Source: JBCCGG01 sp039029395
Lineage (GTDB): Bacteria > Pseudomonadota > Alphaproteobacteria > Kiloniellales > JAKSDN01
NCBI GenBank assembly: GCA_039029395.1
Contig: JBCCGG010000038.1
Span: 1-57,350, forward strand
Length of the DNA: 57,350 nucleotides
Direction of reading: 5' to 3'
Shown here: one piece after another, positions 7,288 to 16,165 of the stretch
Numbering within the stretch: the first letter of the stretch is position 1
Layout of the letters: the number at the start of each line of letters is the position of its first letter
Notes under the pieces: generated by a model
Databases searched by the model: none
The model's input: only the letters and a program-made list of their open reading frames with translations
What the model was told of the DNA's origin: nothing
Translations under genes and position numbers: made by a program

Positions 7288-9387
7288 TTGAGCGAGAGCA
7301 ACCAAAGCAGCGACACGGTCGCCATGGCGACGGCGATCGCCGATTGGTGCGAGGAACGCGCCGCAGCGCTCGGGCGCGACGCGGCCCGGCAGTTTCGACT
7401 GATTGTCGGGATCGTGGTGGTTGGCCTGGCGCTCTTGCTGGTCTTGCCGCCCTTGATCGGCCAGATCGACTTTCTGACCGCCCGCCTGTTCGGCGGCGCG
7501 CCGCCGATCGAGGCGCTCGAGAACGCCGAGCGGTCGGTTCTACAGCTGGACGCTCAGGTCCAGGAGTCACGAGCGCGGCTCGAGGAATTGACCAGCAGCC
7601 AGGCTGAGATCGAAGCACGATTGGCAACTTCCGGCGAGGAAGGCTTGATCATCTTGAAGAGTGCGCGCGACCTGCTTGCTGTGCCAGGGGCGACATGGCG
7701 GCCCCTGAGAGTCTTCGAGTCCGACAACCAGGAATTCTTCTCCAGTTTCGAGTCGCTCCTGGTGACGCCTCAGGGCGATCTCTTCGTTGCCGGCTCCAGG
7801 CCAAATGGACCTCGAGAAGAAATGTTTATCTTGCGTTCGCGTGACTCTGGAGAAAGTTGGTCGAAGAATCTGCTGGTGGACTCGGATGGCAATGGATTTC
7901 GGGGCAAGGTCAATTCGCTGACAGCTACATCGGATGGCGGCTTGTTCGCAGCAGGAAGAGAGCTTGGCTCCGAGGAAGTTGGGTTAATATTCTTTCACTC
8001 AAATGATGGCCGGAAATGGGTACCTCTGCGTCCTGAGGGACTGACCACGGAACAGCTAAATGGCGATGTGTTCACTGTAATTTCGGATCGCGCAGGCGCG
8101 CTGGTCGCCGTGGGTCACGAAGCACCGACGCGTGAACCTCGAATGATGATACTTCGATCCGACGACGGTCGCCGTTGGTCGTCCATAGGTCCGGAGGAGA
8201 ATTCCAGCGGCTGGCTCGAAGTTGCCGTAGTGGCGCCGGACGGGGCGCTCATCGTCAGTGGTAGCGTAGAAGAGCCAGAGGTCGACGGCATCGTCTTTAT
8301 GCGCACTCAAGATGGGGAGGCCTGGTCTTTCGTGGTTCCGAAAGATTCAAAGGGAGACTTCCTCAAGGGAAGTGGCATGGCACTCATGGTATTACCAGAT
8401 GATAGCCTTCTTGCCGCGGGAACCGCATCGTCGGGGTCCCCTGACGAGATCGCGATTCTGCGATCAGAAGACGGTATCAATTGGGTTCATGTTCGGCTCG
8501 ACAGCCCGATAGAAGACGCTCCTACGGGAGGCTTGAGATCTCTTGCTGTTGGACCTGATGGTGCTCTGTACGCTGGAGGTTTTGCAGGGGCTGGAAACGA
8601 CAGTCCAAGCGTTTACCTGTACCGATCCACAGACGGATTGACCTGGCAGGTAACGCGACCCGAAAGTTATCAAGGATCGAAGCTCGCACATTGGATCGGT
8701 TCTTTGGTCGCGGCACCCAACGGCACATTGGTTGCCGCTGGGTCACTGCTTTGGCTGGTCGACTTGAACCCCAAATTGGACGCTCGATTGGACGCTATCC
8801 ACACGGAGCAGGCACCTCCCGATCTTGTGCAAAGAGGGCTTGAGTATTTGATAAACCCCAGCGCGAACAAGAATGATTTTGGATATCCTGAAGGATTGGC
8901 CGATCTTCGTGAAGAGGCACGAACCGTGTTGGATAGTTTGAACCTAGACCAAGAGCGACATGCCGAGGTGAGCGCGCTGCAAGCAAGCCAGAACGAGGCC
9001 GTGCAAAAGCAAGAGGAGACGCTTGAGAATTTTCACGAAGGCACCGAATTGCTCGCCAAGACATTGACCGACGCCGACGATTTCCGACAAGCCAGCCGCA
9101 TCGCGACCCGCATCGCCGTGGTCGCGCTACTGATCTACCTGGTGCAGATCGTCGTCAACCGCTACCGCTATCTCCAGCGCATCGCCGGCTTCTATCAGGC
9201 GCGCGCCCAAGCCATGCGCCTTATGGCGGCCTCGCCGGCGGCCGCCGAGGCCATGCTGAAGGACGTCTCGGTCACCGACCTCATGCTGGCGCTCTCGCCC
9301 GATGGCATCGGATTCGATAAGTCGGCCGATCCGCCGACCCAGAACATGATGAACATGTTCCGCGAGTCTATGCGCCGGGGCCAGTAA
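7288..9387 (+). CDS. membrane-anchored Asp-box (BNR) propeller protein with coiled coils
   Basis: 699 residues if started at TTG 7288; ATG 7324 (residue 13) is an equally possible start and neither has a clear ribosome site. Order: a membrane helix at about 38-58; a coiled coil at 75-112; a repeat region at 135-490; a second coiled coil near 540-595; a second membrane helix at about 603-622; and a C-terminal tail. The repeat region has six Asp-boxes of the form S-x-D-x-G-x-x-W at 184, 238, 291, 340, 393 and 447. The spacing is about 53 residues, as in sialidase-like beta-propellers. Sialidase catalytic residues were not seen. The propeller is probably periplasmic, held by two membrane helices. 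The function is unknown. Confidence 0.75.
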   Translation: MSESNQSSDTVAMATAIADWCEERAAALGRDAARQFRLIVGIVVVGLALLLVLPPLIGQIDFLTARLFGGAPPIEALENAERSVLQLDAQVQESRARLEELTSSQAEIEARLATSGEEGLIILKSARDLLAVPGATWRPLRVFESDNQEFFSSFESLLVTPQGDLFVAGSRPNGPREEMFILRSRDSGESWSKNLLVDSDGNGFRGKVNSLTATSDGGLFAAGRELGSEEVGLIFFHSNDGRKWVPLRPEGLTTEQLNGDVFTVISDRAGALVAVGHEAPTREPRMMILRSDDGRRWSSIGPEENSSGWLEVAVVAPDGALIVSGSVEEPEVDGIVFMRTQDGEAWSFVVPKDSKGDFLKGSGMALMVLPDDSLLAAGTASSGSPDEIAILRSEDGINWVHVRLDSPIEDAPTGGLRSLAVGPDGALYAGGFAGAGNDSPSVYLYRSTDGLTWQVTRPESYQGSKLAHWIGSLVAAPNGTLVAAGSLLWLVDLNPKLDARLDAIHTEQAPPDLVQRGLEYLINPSANKNDFGYPEGLADLREEARTVLDSLNLDQERHAEVSALQASQNEAVQKQEETLENFHEGTELLAKTLTDADDFRQASRIATRIAVVALLIYLVQIVVNRYRYLQRIAGFYQARAQAMRLMAASPAAAEAMLKDVSVTDLMLALSPDGIGFDKSADPPTQNMMNMFRESMRRGQ

Positions 9388-9577
9388 GCAACGGCTTTCG
9401 CTAACAACGCCGTGCAGGGCATCGCTAGCTTCGGCAGAGAAGCGATCCAGCAACGCCCGTTCGCGGATGGGAGGTCGAGGGTAGAACCGCAAGGCATAGA
9501 AATTCTGGTTTGCCAGGGGAAAGCGGTAGCTGGAACTGTCCGGTGCGACATCGGAACCCTGAGAGAAGGAATTTGCC

Positions 9578-9931
9578 ATGGCGGAAATCAAGCGCATCGG
9601 AACCGGCACACGCATGAGCCAGGCAGTGGTCACCGGCGACCTCGTGTGGCTGGCCGGGCAATGCGGCACCGCTGGGGAAAGCATCGCGGCGCAGACGGGT
9701 GAAGCGCTTGCAAAGATCGATCGGTTGTTGGCGAAGGCCGGCTCCGACAAGACAAGGATTTTGAGCACGACGATCTGGTTGGCGAACATGGATGACTACG
9801 CCGAGATGAACGGGGTGTGGGATGCCTGGGTGCCCGAAGGCTTTGCGCCGGCGCGGGCCTGCGGCGAGTCTCGTCTCGGCGGGGTTGGCTATGGCGTTGA
9901 GATTATCTGCGTTGCGGCAAGGTCGGGATGA
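9578..9931 (+). CDS. RidA family (YjgF/Rid) protein
   Basis: 117 residues. The family signature is clear: GDLVWLAGQCGTAG in the first strand, ALAKIDRLLAKAGSDKTRILSTTIWLAN, and the C-terminal ARACGESRLGGVGYGVEIICVA. RidA proteins hydrolyse reactive enamine/imine intermediates from amino-acid metabolism; the arginine of P-A-R-A-C corresponds to the substrate-binding Arg. The start ATG 9578 has AGAAGGA upstream. It is convergent with the PLP decarboxylase (16-bp gap). That pairing fits the Rid role because PLP enzymes are a source of imines, but the link is inference. Confidence 0.85.
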   Translation: MAEIKRIGTGTRMSQAVVTGDLVWLAGQCGTAGESIAAQTGEALAKIDRLLAKAGSDKTRILSTTIWLANMDDYAEMNGVWDAWVPEGFAPARACGESRLGGVGYGVEIICVAARSG

Positions 9932-9947
9932 GTATGAAGCACCGACG

Positions 9948-11339
9948 CTATTTGCCGGCTTTCCGGTGGGCCGCCAGGATTGCCGCCAAGGACCGTTCGA
10001 CGTCGGCGTCGGTCGTGGCCCAGGAGCTGAAGCTGATGCGCATGGCCGCCCGATCGCGCCACCTGGTCCCGCCGCACCAGCACTCGCCCGATTGCTGCAC
10101 CGAGGAGATGACTTGGTTTGTCCTGTCGTCGTCATCGAACGCGGCGACGACCTGATTCAAGACGACATCGTTTAGGATTTCGACACCGGCTTTGCGCAAT
10201 CCCTCGGCGAGCCGCTGGGCTTGGCGGCAATTGCGCCCGACCAGGTCCGCCAGCCCTGAGCGCCCCAACGATTTCAGCGCCGCCCAGACCTCGATGGCCC
10301 GCGCGCGGCGGGAGCTGTCGGGGGTGTAGTTAATGGCGTCCCGGTTTTCGCTGGGCAGGAGATAAGATCCGCTGATCGACATGGCCCGGGCCAGCGCGTT
10401 TCGGTCGCGAACCAGGGCGATGCCGGAATCATAGGGCACGTTGAGCCACTTGTGCGCGTCCGTCGCCCAAGAGTCGGCGGCGGCAACGCCTTCGGCGAGG
10501 TGCCCATGGTCGGGCGAGGCCAAGGCCCAAAGGCCGAAGGCGCCGTCTACATGAACCCAGGCGCCGGCGGCGTGCGCCCACTCGATGATCGGTGTCGCCG
10601 GGTCGAACGCGCCCGAATTCACGTTGCCCGCTTGTATGCAGACGATGGTCGGGCCCTCGATGTCCGGCAAGCTGTCGGCGCGCATACGGCCCTGCGCGTC
10701 GACCGGGACGCGCACGACCCTCTCGCGCCCCAGACCCAGCAAGGAGAGAACCTTGAACAGGGTAGCGTGGGCTTCCGCGCCCACGACGACCGTGATCTCC
10801 GGCGCAGCGAACAGACCCTGGGCGTCCACGTTCCAACCTGCCTTGTGCAAGGCCCAATTCCGCGCCGCCGCAAGGCAGGTGAAGTTGGCCATGGTGGCCC
10901 CGGTCACAATGGTGCCTTCCGCGGTGGCTGGCAGGCCAAGCGCCTCCTTTACCCAGCGCAAGGCGGCGTCCTCAAGGGCGGCGATCGCCGGCGAGCTCAC
11001 CGCGCTAAAGGCGTTTTGATCCCATGCCCCGGCGAGGTAGTTGGCTGCGAGACTCGCGGGCAGCGCCCCGCCCGTTACGAAGCCAAAGTACCTTCCGCCG
11101 GCGCTGGCGACGGTCGCCGGCGAGGCATAGTCATCAAGGAAGGCCAATACATCCGCAGCTTTGCTTGGCCCATCCGGCAAGGGGCCGGCGAGGGCGTCGG
11201 TAAGACGCGCGCTCGCGCCTGGGATCGCCGCGACGCTTCTTTCATCCAGACCATCGAGATAGTCGGCGGCCCGCCGAACCGCGTCGGCCAGAAGTGTTCG
11301 GGTGTTCACGCTGTCCATCGTGGTCGATAGGTGAGACAC
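9948..11339 (-). CDS. PLP-dependent group II (aromatic amino acid type) decarboxylase family protein
   Basis: 463 residues from GTG 11339 (AAAAGG upstream), or 456 from ATG 11318. The fold-type I features are present: GRYFGFVTGGALPASLAANY, the phosphate-binding region TGATMANFTCLAAAR, the pyridine-stacking region AEAHATLF, the Asp/His block WVHVDGAFGLWA, and the PLP lysine in ATDAHKWLN. This is the architecture of pyridoxal-dependent amino-acid decarboxylases. Exact substrate (aromatic amino acid, glutamate or other) cannot be told. It lies 53 nt downstream of the RND adaptor on the same strand and may share its transcript. Confidence 0.85.
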   Translation of the reverse strand: MSHLSTTMDSVNTRTLLADAVRRAADYLDGLDERSVAAIPGASARLTDALAGPLPDGPSKAADVLAFLDDYASPATVASAGGRYFGFVTGGALPASLAANYLAGAWDQNAFSAVSSPAIAALEDAALRWVKEALGLPATAEGTIVTGATMANFTCLAAARNWALHKAGWNVDAQGLFAAPEITVVVGAEAHATLFKVLSLLGLGRERVVRVPVDAQGRMRADSLPDIEGPTIVCIQAGNVNSGAFDPATPIIEWAHAAGAWVHVDGAFGLWALASPDHGHLAEGVAAADSWATDAHKWLNVPYDSGIALVRDRNALARAMSISGSYLLPSENRDAINYTPDSSRRARAIEVWAALKSLGRSGLADLVGRNCRQAQRLAEGLRKAGVEILNDVVLNQVVAAFDDDDRTNQVISSVQQSGECWCGGTRWRDRAAMRISFSSWATTDADVERSLAAILAAHRKAGK

Positions 11340-11392
11340 AAAGCCTTTTCATTCACCCCATTGGGCCAAAACTGTAAGGCGCCTGTTTCGCC

Positions 11393-12535
11393 CTACTGGC
11401 TTGCGCTTTGCCCGCTCGCCTTCTTCTCCTCCACTTTCACAACCTGGCCATCGTGAACCTTCTGTATGCCTTCAACGACGACCCGCTCGCCGGCCTTTAG
11501 GCCACTCTCGACCACGCGGCCGGTCTTGTATTCTTCGCCGAGCTTGACCTGGCGCTGCTCGACTTTGTTGTCCTTGGTCACGACGAAGACGTAATTGCCG
11601 CCTTCGTTCTCGCCGACGGCCGGCGCCGGCACCACCAGGGTGTCGGCCTGATCGGCGAGCTGAACCTGAACCTCGGCGTACTGGCCGGGCAGAAGCGCCT
11701 TGTTCGGGTTGGGGAAGACCGCGCGCAGGCGCAGGGTGCCGGTTGGCTGGTCGACCTGGTTGTCCACGAAGTCGAGCTTGCCTTTCTGCGGGTAGGTCGA
11801 CTTGTCGGCCAACACGATCGAGTACTCCAGCTGCCCCTTGGCTTTGTACTTCTGGATCTCCAAGAACTGGGTCTCGCTCGGGCTGAAAATGACGTAGATC
11901 GGATCGAGCTGGACCAGGGTTGCCATCAGGGTGTCGTTGACGGAAATCAGGTTGCCGATGTTGACCAGGGTCTCGCCGATGCGCCCGTCGATCGGCGCCA
12001 TGATCGTGGTGTAGCCCAGATTGAGCTCAGCGTTCTTGAGCTCGGCCTGGCTCTGGGCAAGGGCGGCCTCGGCCGCTTTCTCCTGGGTCACGATGCCGTC
12101 GAAAGTCTGCTTGGAGACGTCCTGCTTCTCGACCAGCGGCTTGTAGCGCTCGACCTGTTTCTTGGCGAAGGCCAGGTTCGCCTCGTTTTTGTTGACGTCG
12201 GCCTGGCTTTGTTCAACCGCAGCCTTGAAGGGGCGCTGATCGATCACGAAGAGCACATCGCCGGTCTTGACGTCCGCGCCCTCGGTGAACTCGCGCTCCT
12301 CCAGGTAGCCTTCGACCTTGGAGCGCACATCGACCGTCTTGACCGCCTGAGTCACGCCGACGTACTGGCGCACCAGGGGCACGGTCTCCTGGACCACCGG
12401 CGCGACCACCACCGTGGGGGCCGGCGGGGCGGCCGCCTTCTCGCTCTTAGCGCTTTTATCGTCGCAGGCGCCCAAGAGGGCGAGTGCGAGCCCGCCGGCC
12501 AGGAAGCCTCGTGCCGTCGCGGCCGCTCGTGCCAT
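11393..12535 (-). CDS. RND efflux periplasmic adaptor (membrane fusion protein), lipoprotein
   Basis: 380 residues. The start was chosen at ATG 12535 because AGAGGA precedes it and the product then opens with a lipoprotein signal ending in the lipobox LLGAC (Cys 24). Domains: a beta-barrel/lipoyl half with VRSKVEGYLEEREFTEGADV, an alpha-hairpin coiled coil (about 100-165), the second lipoyl half GYTTIMAPIDGRIGETLVN, then a beta-barrel and a membrane-proximal domain. Such adaptors bridge an RND pump and TolC in the periplasm. Unusually, no pump gene is next to it; the pump at 3438-6572 is on the other strand 5 kb away. It sits between a LysR regulator (40-nt gap) and a decarboxylase. Confidence 0.95.
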   Translation of the reverse strand: MARAAATARGFLAGGLALALLGACDDKSAKSEKAAAPPAPTVVVAPVVQETVPLVRQYVGVTQAVKTVDVRSKVEGYLEEREFTEGADVKTGDVLFVIDQRPFKAAVEQSQADVNKNEANLAFAKKQVERYKPLVEKQDVSKQTFDGIVTQEKAAEAALAQSQAELKNAELNLGYTTIMAPIDGRIGETLVNIGNLISVNDTLMATLVQLDPIYVIFSPSETQFLEIQKYKAKGQLEYSIVLADKSTYPQKGKLDFVDNQVDQPTGTLRLRAVFPNPNKALLPGQYAEVQVQLADQADTLVVPAPAVGENEGGNYVFVVTKDNKVEQRQVKLGEEYKTGRVVESGLKAGERVVVEGIQKVHDGQVVKVEEKKASGQSASQ

Positions 12536-12575
12536 GCTTTGATCCTCTGCCGTCACGCCCTTCGAGTTGGGCAAA

Positions 12576-13520
12576 CTATACACCCTGGCGGCGCTCTGGC
12601 CAGCCGCCTTCGCTTGGGTGATCGCTGCCGCAGCCCGCCTTGAAGTCGGCCATTTCCTCTTGCAGCCAGTCGCGGAAAGCGGCCGCGGCGGGGCTTTCCT
12701 TCAGGCCCTTGGGGCGCACGATGAAGTAGCCGCCCTCGGGGAAGGCGATGTCGAGCAGGCGCACCAGGCGCCCGGCGGCGATCGCGTCGGCCGCCAACAG
12801 GTTGTCGGCCAGCGCGATGCCCTGCCCGGCCTCGGCGGCATCCAAGGCGGAATGCATGTACTTGAACACCGTGCCCCGGCCGAGCGTGGTGTCACTGACC
12901 CCGGCCTCGACCAGCCAGTCCTTCCACCAATCCTTGGTTTCCTCGTGGATCAGGGTGAAGGCCTTGAGGTCTTTCGGGGATTTGGGCATTCGGCCCTCGA
13001 CCAGGGAGGGGCGGCAAACCGGGAAGACCTCGAGCTCGATCAGGGTGATGCTGTCGACGTCGGGCCAGTTCCCGGCGCCGTAGCGGATCGCCAGCTCGGC
13101 CGGGTCGTTGCGGAAGTTGATCACCTGCTCGCTCGAATCGAGGATCAGCTCGATCTCCGGGTAGCGGTCCTGGAAGTGCCCCAGGCGCGGCACCAGCCAG
13201 CGCGCGGCGAAGGCGGTTTCGGCGCTGACCTGGAGCTCGCCGGTCGCCGAGGGCGCCTGAACCGCCTGGGTCGCGGCCAGCAGATCGTCGAAGATTCTGG
13301 TCAAGGACTCTTGGTAGCCGCGGCCCGGCTCGGTCACCACGACGCCCCGGGAAAGGCGCCGGAACAGGGGTACCTTGAGCCAGGCCTCCAGATCGCGCAC
13401 GTGGCGGCTGATCGCCGCGTGGCTGACATGCAGCTCCTCTGCCGCCTCGGTGAAGGAGCCGTGGCGGGCGGCGGCCTCGAAGGCTTTCAAGGCATTGAGA
13501 GAGGGCAGGCGGCGGGCCAT
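12576..13520 (-). CDS. LysR-family transcriptional regulator, GcvA-like
   Basis: 314 residues. The N-terminal winged helix-turn-helix (residues 5-63) reads LPSLNALKAFEAAARHGSFT...LHVSHAAISRHVRDLE, the form found in the GcvA subgroup. A substrate-binding domain follows (about 95-295). LysR regulators usually act on a divergent gene; here the divergent gene is the 50-residue ORF at 13654, and the genes downstream on its own strand are the RND adaptor and a decarboxylase, either of which could be a target. The C-terminal 15 residues are polar. Confidence 0.9.
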   Translation of the reverse strand: MARRLPSLNALKAFEAAARHGSFTEAAEELHVSHAAISRHVRDLEAWLKVPLFRRLSRGVVVTEPGRGYQESLTRIFDDLLAATQAVQAPSATGELQVSAETAFAARWLVPRLGHFQDRYPEIELILDSSEQVINFRNDPAELAIRYGAGNWPDVDSITLIELEVFPVCRPSLVEGRMPKSPKDLKAFTLIHEETKDWWKDWLVEAGVSDTTLGRGTVFKYMHSALDAAEAGQGIALADNLLAADAIAAGRLVRLLDIAFPEGGYFIVRPKGLKESPAAAAFRDWLQEEMADFKAGCGSDHPSEGGWPERRQGV

Positions 13521-13653
13521 GGGGCGTCGTTTCCATGTAACATTTTGTTACATGACCTGTAGAACATTGCCGTTTGTCAGGCAAGCGATTCGGGCGCACA
13601 TCTAGGGCCAGACGACGGTCGATGTGATCGCGTCCAACCCGATGGAGGATAAC

Positions 13654-13806
13654 ATGTACGGCTTGGCCATTACGGCCTATTTCGAGGCCCTCGAGCTCTC
13701 TAACCGCCGCGATCAGCGGTACCGCAGGCAGCGGGCCACCCCGACCCGCAGCGCCAGCTGCGCCCGCGAGCGCCAGGCGCCCACCCAGAGCCCCAAGCGG
13801 CGGTGA
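13654..13806 (+). CDS. small basic protein, 50 residues
   Basis: ATG 13654 is preceded by GGAGG with a 5-nt spacer, a near-ideal ribosome site. The product starts MYGLAITAYFEALELSNRRD and ends in an Arg/Gln/Pro-rich tail. The N-terminal half is amphipathic. It is divergent from the LysR gene. I do not recognise the family; the strong start signal is the main argument that it is real. Confidence 0.5.
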   Translation: MYGLAITAYFEALELSNRRDQRYRRQRATPTRSASCARERQAPTQSPKRR

Positions 13807-13869
13807 GTCTCCATCCAGCAGTGAGGCCTGTTCAAGGCTAAAAGCGCAATCCCAATCTGCACAATCGTC

Positions 13870-13892
13870 GCCCCGGCGGTAGGCGCCGGGGC
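13870..13892. terminator. GC-rich hairpin, terminator-like
   Basis: GCCCCGGCG-GTAGG-CGCCGGGGC is a perfect 9-bp stem with a 5-nt loop. It lies 64 nt after the small gene at 13654 and before the GFA gene. No T-run follows on the plus strand, so an intrinsic terminator is only likely, not certain. Confidence 0.5.
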
Positions 13893-14014
13893 CCCCTTGC
13901 GGAGAGATCCAAAGCCCGGTCGTGGTTTGAGGCCTGCCTTCGACAGTTTCTCGAATGGCGGGGTTATGGAATAGTCGCGGCGCACAATCCGCGCGTGAAG
14001 GGAATGCCTTGCCC

Positions 14015-14458
14015 ATGACCGAAATCCACGAAGGCGGCTGCCAGTGCGGCGCGGTGCGCTACCGCTTCACCGGCCGGCCGCAGACGCTTTATCTCTGCCA
14101 CTGCAGGGACTGCCAAAAGCAGTCGGCCAGCGCCTTCGGCATGTCCCTTTGGGTCGCCCGGGAAAACTTCGAGATCGTTCAGGGCACGCCCAAGGTCTGG
14201 ATTCGCGGCGCCGCCAGCGGCGGGCAGGTGATCTGCAGCTTCTGCCCCGAGTGCGGCTCGCGCCTGTTCCATGCCGGTGCGCCGGACTCCGAGGTCGTCA
14301 GTCTCAAGGCCGGCTCGCTCGACGACACCTCCTGGCTCAAGCCCGCGGGTCACCTCTGGACCAAAAGCGCCCAGCCCTGGATGCGTCTGGACGGCGCCTT
14401 CGCCTTCGAGGGGGAGCCGCCCGACGATGAGATCCTGACCGCCTGCTACGCCGATTAG
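14015..14458 (+). CDS. GFA family (CENP-V/GFA domain) zinc protein
   Basis: 147 residues from ATG 14015. The zinc-binding cysteines of the GFA fold are all visible: GGCQCGAVRY, LCHCRDCQKQSAS and FCPECGSRLF. The family was named for glutathione-dependent formaldehyde-activating enzyme, but many members have other or unknown roles, so only the fold and zinc sites should be taken as firm. It is convergent with the PhyH gene, with only 5 bp between stops. Confidence 0.88.
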   Translation: MTEIHEGGCQCGAVRYRFTGRPQTLYLCHCRDCQKQSASAFGMSLWVARENFEIVQGTPKVWIRGAASGGQVICSFCPECGSRLFHAGAPDSEVVSLKAGSLDDTSWLKPAGHLWTKSAQPWMRLDGAFAFEGEPPDDEILTACYAD

Positions 14459-14463
14459 GCCCT

Positions 14464-15303
14464 CTAACGTTTCTGCCGCACCACCGGGAATTTTTCACCG
14501 GCGATCGGCTGACCGGGCGACAGGCTCGGGTCCCGGTAGGTCTCGAGCGAGGGAGCTGCCGTATAGGTCACCCCGTCGCCGACCCAGTTGAGCGAGACGG
14601 CGGCGCGCCGCCGGTCCAGATGATTGCCCGGCGCCGAGTGGAAGGTGTGGGAGTTCCAGATCAGCATGTCGCCCGGCGCCATGGCGGTCGCCAGAATCTC
14701 GGCCGCCGGGTCGCTCTCGATGTCGGGTGGCGGGGGCCGCGCGAAGTTGGCGTGGCGGTAGTCTGCCTCCGGCGCCTCGAAGTTGACCGCCCGGTAGACC
14801 TTGGCCGGCCGGTGGGAGCCCTTCAGGAAGCGCAAGCTGGTCTCCAAGGGGATTTCGTCGAGCGCGGTCCAGCAGTTGATCACCTGGGTGCCGTCCAGGG
14901 GGTAGTAGGCGTGGTCCTGATGCCAGGGGGTCGCCGCCCGGCCGCTGCGCGCCTCCTTGACCAGGAGGAAGTCGTAGAACAGCACGAGCGTCTCGGACTC
15001 CAGGAAGGGCCAGGCCAGATCGGCTGCCGGTGAGTCGAAGATGAAGCGCCGGAAGGCCTCAACCTGACGCCAGGCCTGGGAGCTGACGCTAAAGGAGCCC
15101 CGGTCGCCGGCGCGCTGGACGATGTCCAGATCGGTGCTGGCACCTGAGACCGCGTCCGCGATGCCACTCTCGATCACCTCGAGCCACTGGGGCTCGATCG
15201 CGCCGCGCAGGCAGACCACGCCGTCGTGCTTGTAGGCGGCGAACGCCGCGCCGTCGGCCGGTGCGGCAAAGGATGCGACCTCTCCCAGTCCCGTGACGCT
15301 CAT
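14464..15303 (-). CDS. phytanoyl-CoA dioxygenase (PhyH) family Fe(II)/2-oxoglutarate oxygenase
   Basis: 279 residues. The 2-His-1-carboxylate iron site is seen as WHQDHAYYP (His 128, Asp 130) and TFHSAPGN (His 222), with an arginine cluster at 231-233 for 2-oxoglutarate. The N-terminal YKHDGVVCLRGAI is typical of PhyH proteins. These enzymes hydroxylate varied small molecules (acyl-CoA, ectoine, aliphatic amines); no substrate is implied by the neighbours. It is divergent from the pcm gene. Confidence 0.85.
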   Translation of the reverse strand: MSVTGLGEVASFAAPADGAAFAAYKHDGVVCLRGAIEPQWLEVIESGIADAVSGASTDLDIVQRAGDRGSFSVSSQAWRQVEAFRRFIFDSPAADLAWPFLESETLVLFYDFLLVKEARSGRAATPWHQDHAYYPLDGTQVINCWTALDEIPLETSLRFLKGSHRPAKVYRAVNFEAPEADYRHANFARPPPPDIESDPAAEILATAMAPGDMLIWNSHTFHSAPGNHLDRRRAAVSLNWVGDGVTYTAAPSLETYRDPSLSPGQPIAGEKFPVVRQKR

Positions 15304-15489
15304 GGCGGAAAACCCGCTTGTTCCAGTACCGGCTGTCGCGCCATCGCAGGGGTGCCCTCACTTTCCCGCGAAAGACTACCCGAGGGCCGATTGGGAATCC
15401 ACGGACAAGGTCGCGCCGGGCTTTGTCAATCGCCCCGGACCGGGGTATAAGGCGAGACGTAGGAAGGGGATTTCAGCGGAGGACCGCCC

Positions 15490-16143
15490 GTGAAACACGA
15501 CGTCGCGCGGCGCAACATGGTGGAGTGTCAGCTGAGGACCAACAAGCTGACCGCGCCGCGCCTGATAGAGGCCTTCGAGACCGTGCCGCGCGAGCGCTTC
15601 GTGCCCGAGGCCAAGCGTGGCGTTGCCTACATTGACCAGGACCTGGAGGTCGCCCCCGGGCGCTATTTGCTCGATCCCATGGTGCTCGCCCGCTTGCTCC
15701 AGGCGGCGGCCATCGAGCCGAGCGATGTGGTGCTCGACATCGGCTGTGCGACCGGCTACTCGGCGGCCATCTTGGCCCAGGTGGCCGGCACCGTGGTCGC
15801 CCTGGAGAGCGATCCGACCCTGGCCGAGCAGGCCAACCGAACGCTGGGCGAGCTGGAGATCGACAACGTGGTGGTGGTCGAAGGGGCCTTGCGCGACGGC
15901 TATCCCAAGCAGGCGCCCTACGGCGCGGTGCTGCTTGCCGGCGCGGTCGCCGAACTGCCCGAGGGGATCTGTGCCCAGCTCGCCGAGGGCGGACGCCTGG
16001 TCACCGTGCTGCGCGACCGGCCGGGCTTGGGGCAGGGCACTCTGTTTCGCTGCCTCGATGGCCAGATCTCCAAACGCAGCCTGTTCGATGCCGCGACACC
16101 GCTCCTGACGGAGTTCGTGCCAAAGCCGAGCTTTGTGTTCTAA
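15490..16143 (+). CDS. pcm: protein-L-isoaspartate O-methyltransferase family protein
   Basis: 217 residues from GTG 15490 with GGAGG seven bases upstream. The N-terminal block MVECQLRTNKLT...VPRERFVPE and the SAM motif VLDIGCATGYSAAILAQ are those of the Pcm family, which methylates isoaspartyl residues in damaged proteins. In alphaproteobacteria this paralogous form (about 215 residues) commonly heads a rhodanese-tolC-popZ-valS block, as here. The usual catalytic-loop serine region is altered, so true repair activity is uncertain. Confidence 0.85.
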   Translation: MKHDVARRNMVECQLRTNKLTAPRLIEAFETVPRERFVPEAKRGVAYIDQDLEVAPGRYLLDPMVLARLLQAAAIEPSDVVLDIGCATGYSAAILAQVAGTVVALESDPTLAEQANRTLGELEIDNVVVVEGALRDGYPKQAPYGAVLLAGAVAELPEGICAQLAEGGRLVTVLRDRPGLGQGTLFRCLDGQISKRSLFDAATPLLTEFVPKPSFVF

Positions 16144-16165
16144 CCAGCTGATTGAAAGAAGATAA

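Noticed and set aside
7007..7627. 206-codon minus-strand frame through the inverted-repeat element
   Set aside because: It overlaps the N-terminal part of the Asp-box protein and is Arg/Ser/Pro-rich; a shadow.
9391..9575. Minus-strand stretch before ridA that reads like protein (FPLANQNFYALRFYPRPP)
   Set aside because: No start, no neighbouring family sequence and it runs into unrelated genes; at most an old gene fragment.
15302..15493. Possible small plus-strand ORF before pcm
   Set aside because: It starts at the divergent PhyH start codon and runs into pcm; low-complexity Pro/Arg sequence and no good ribosome site.
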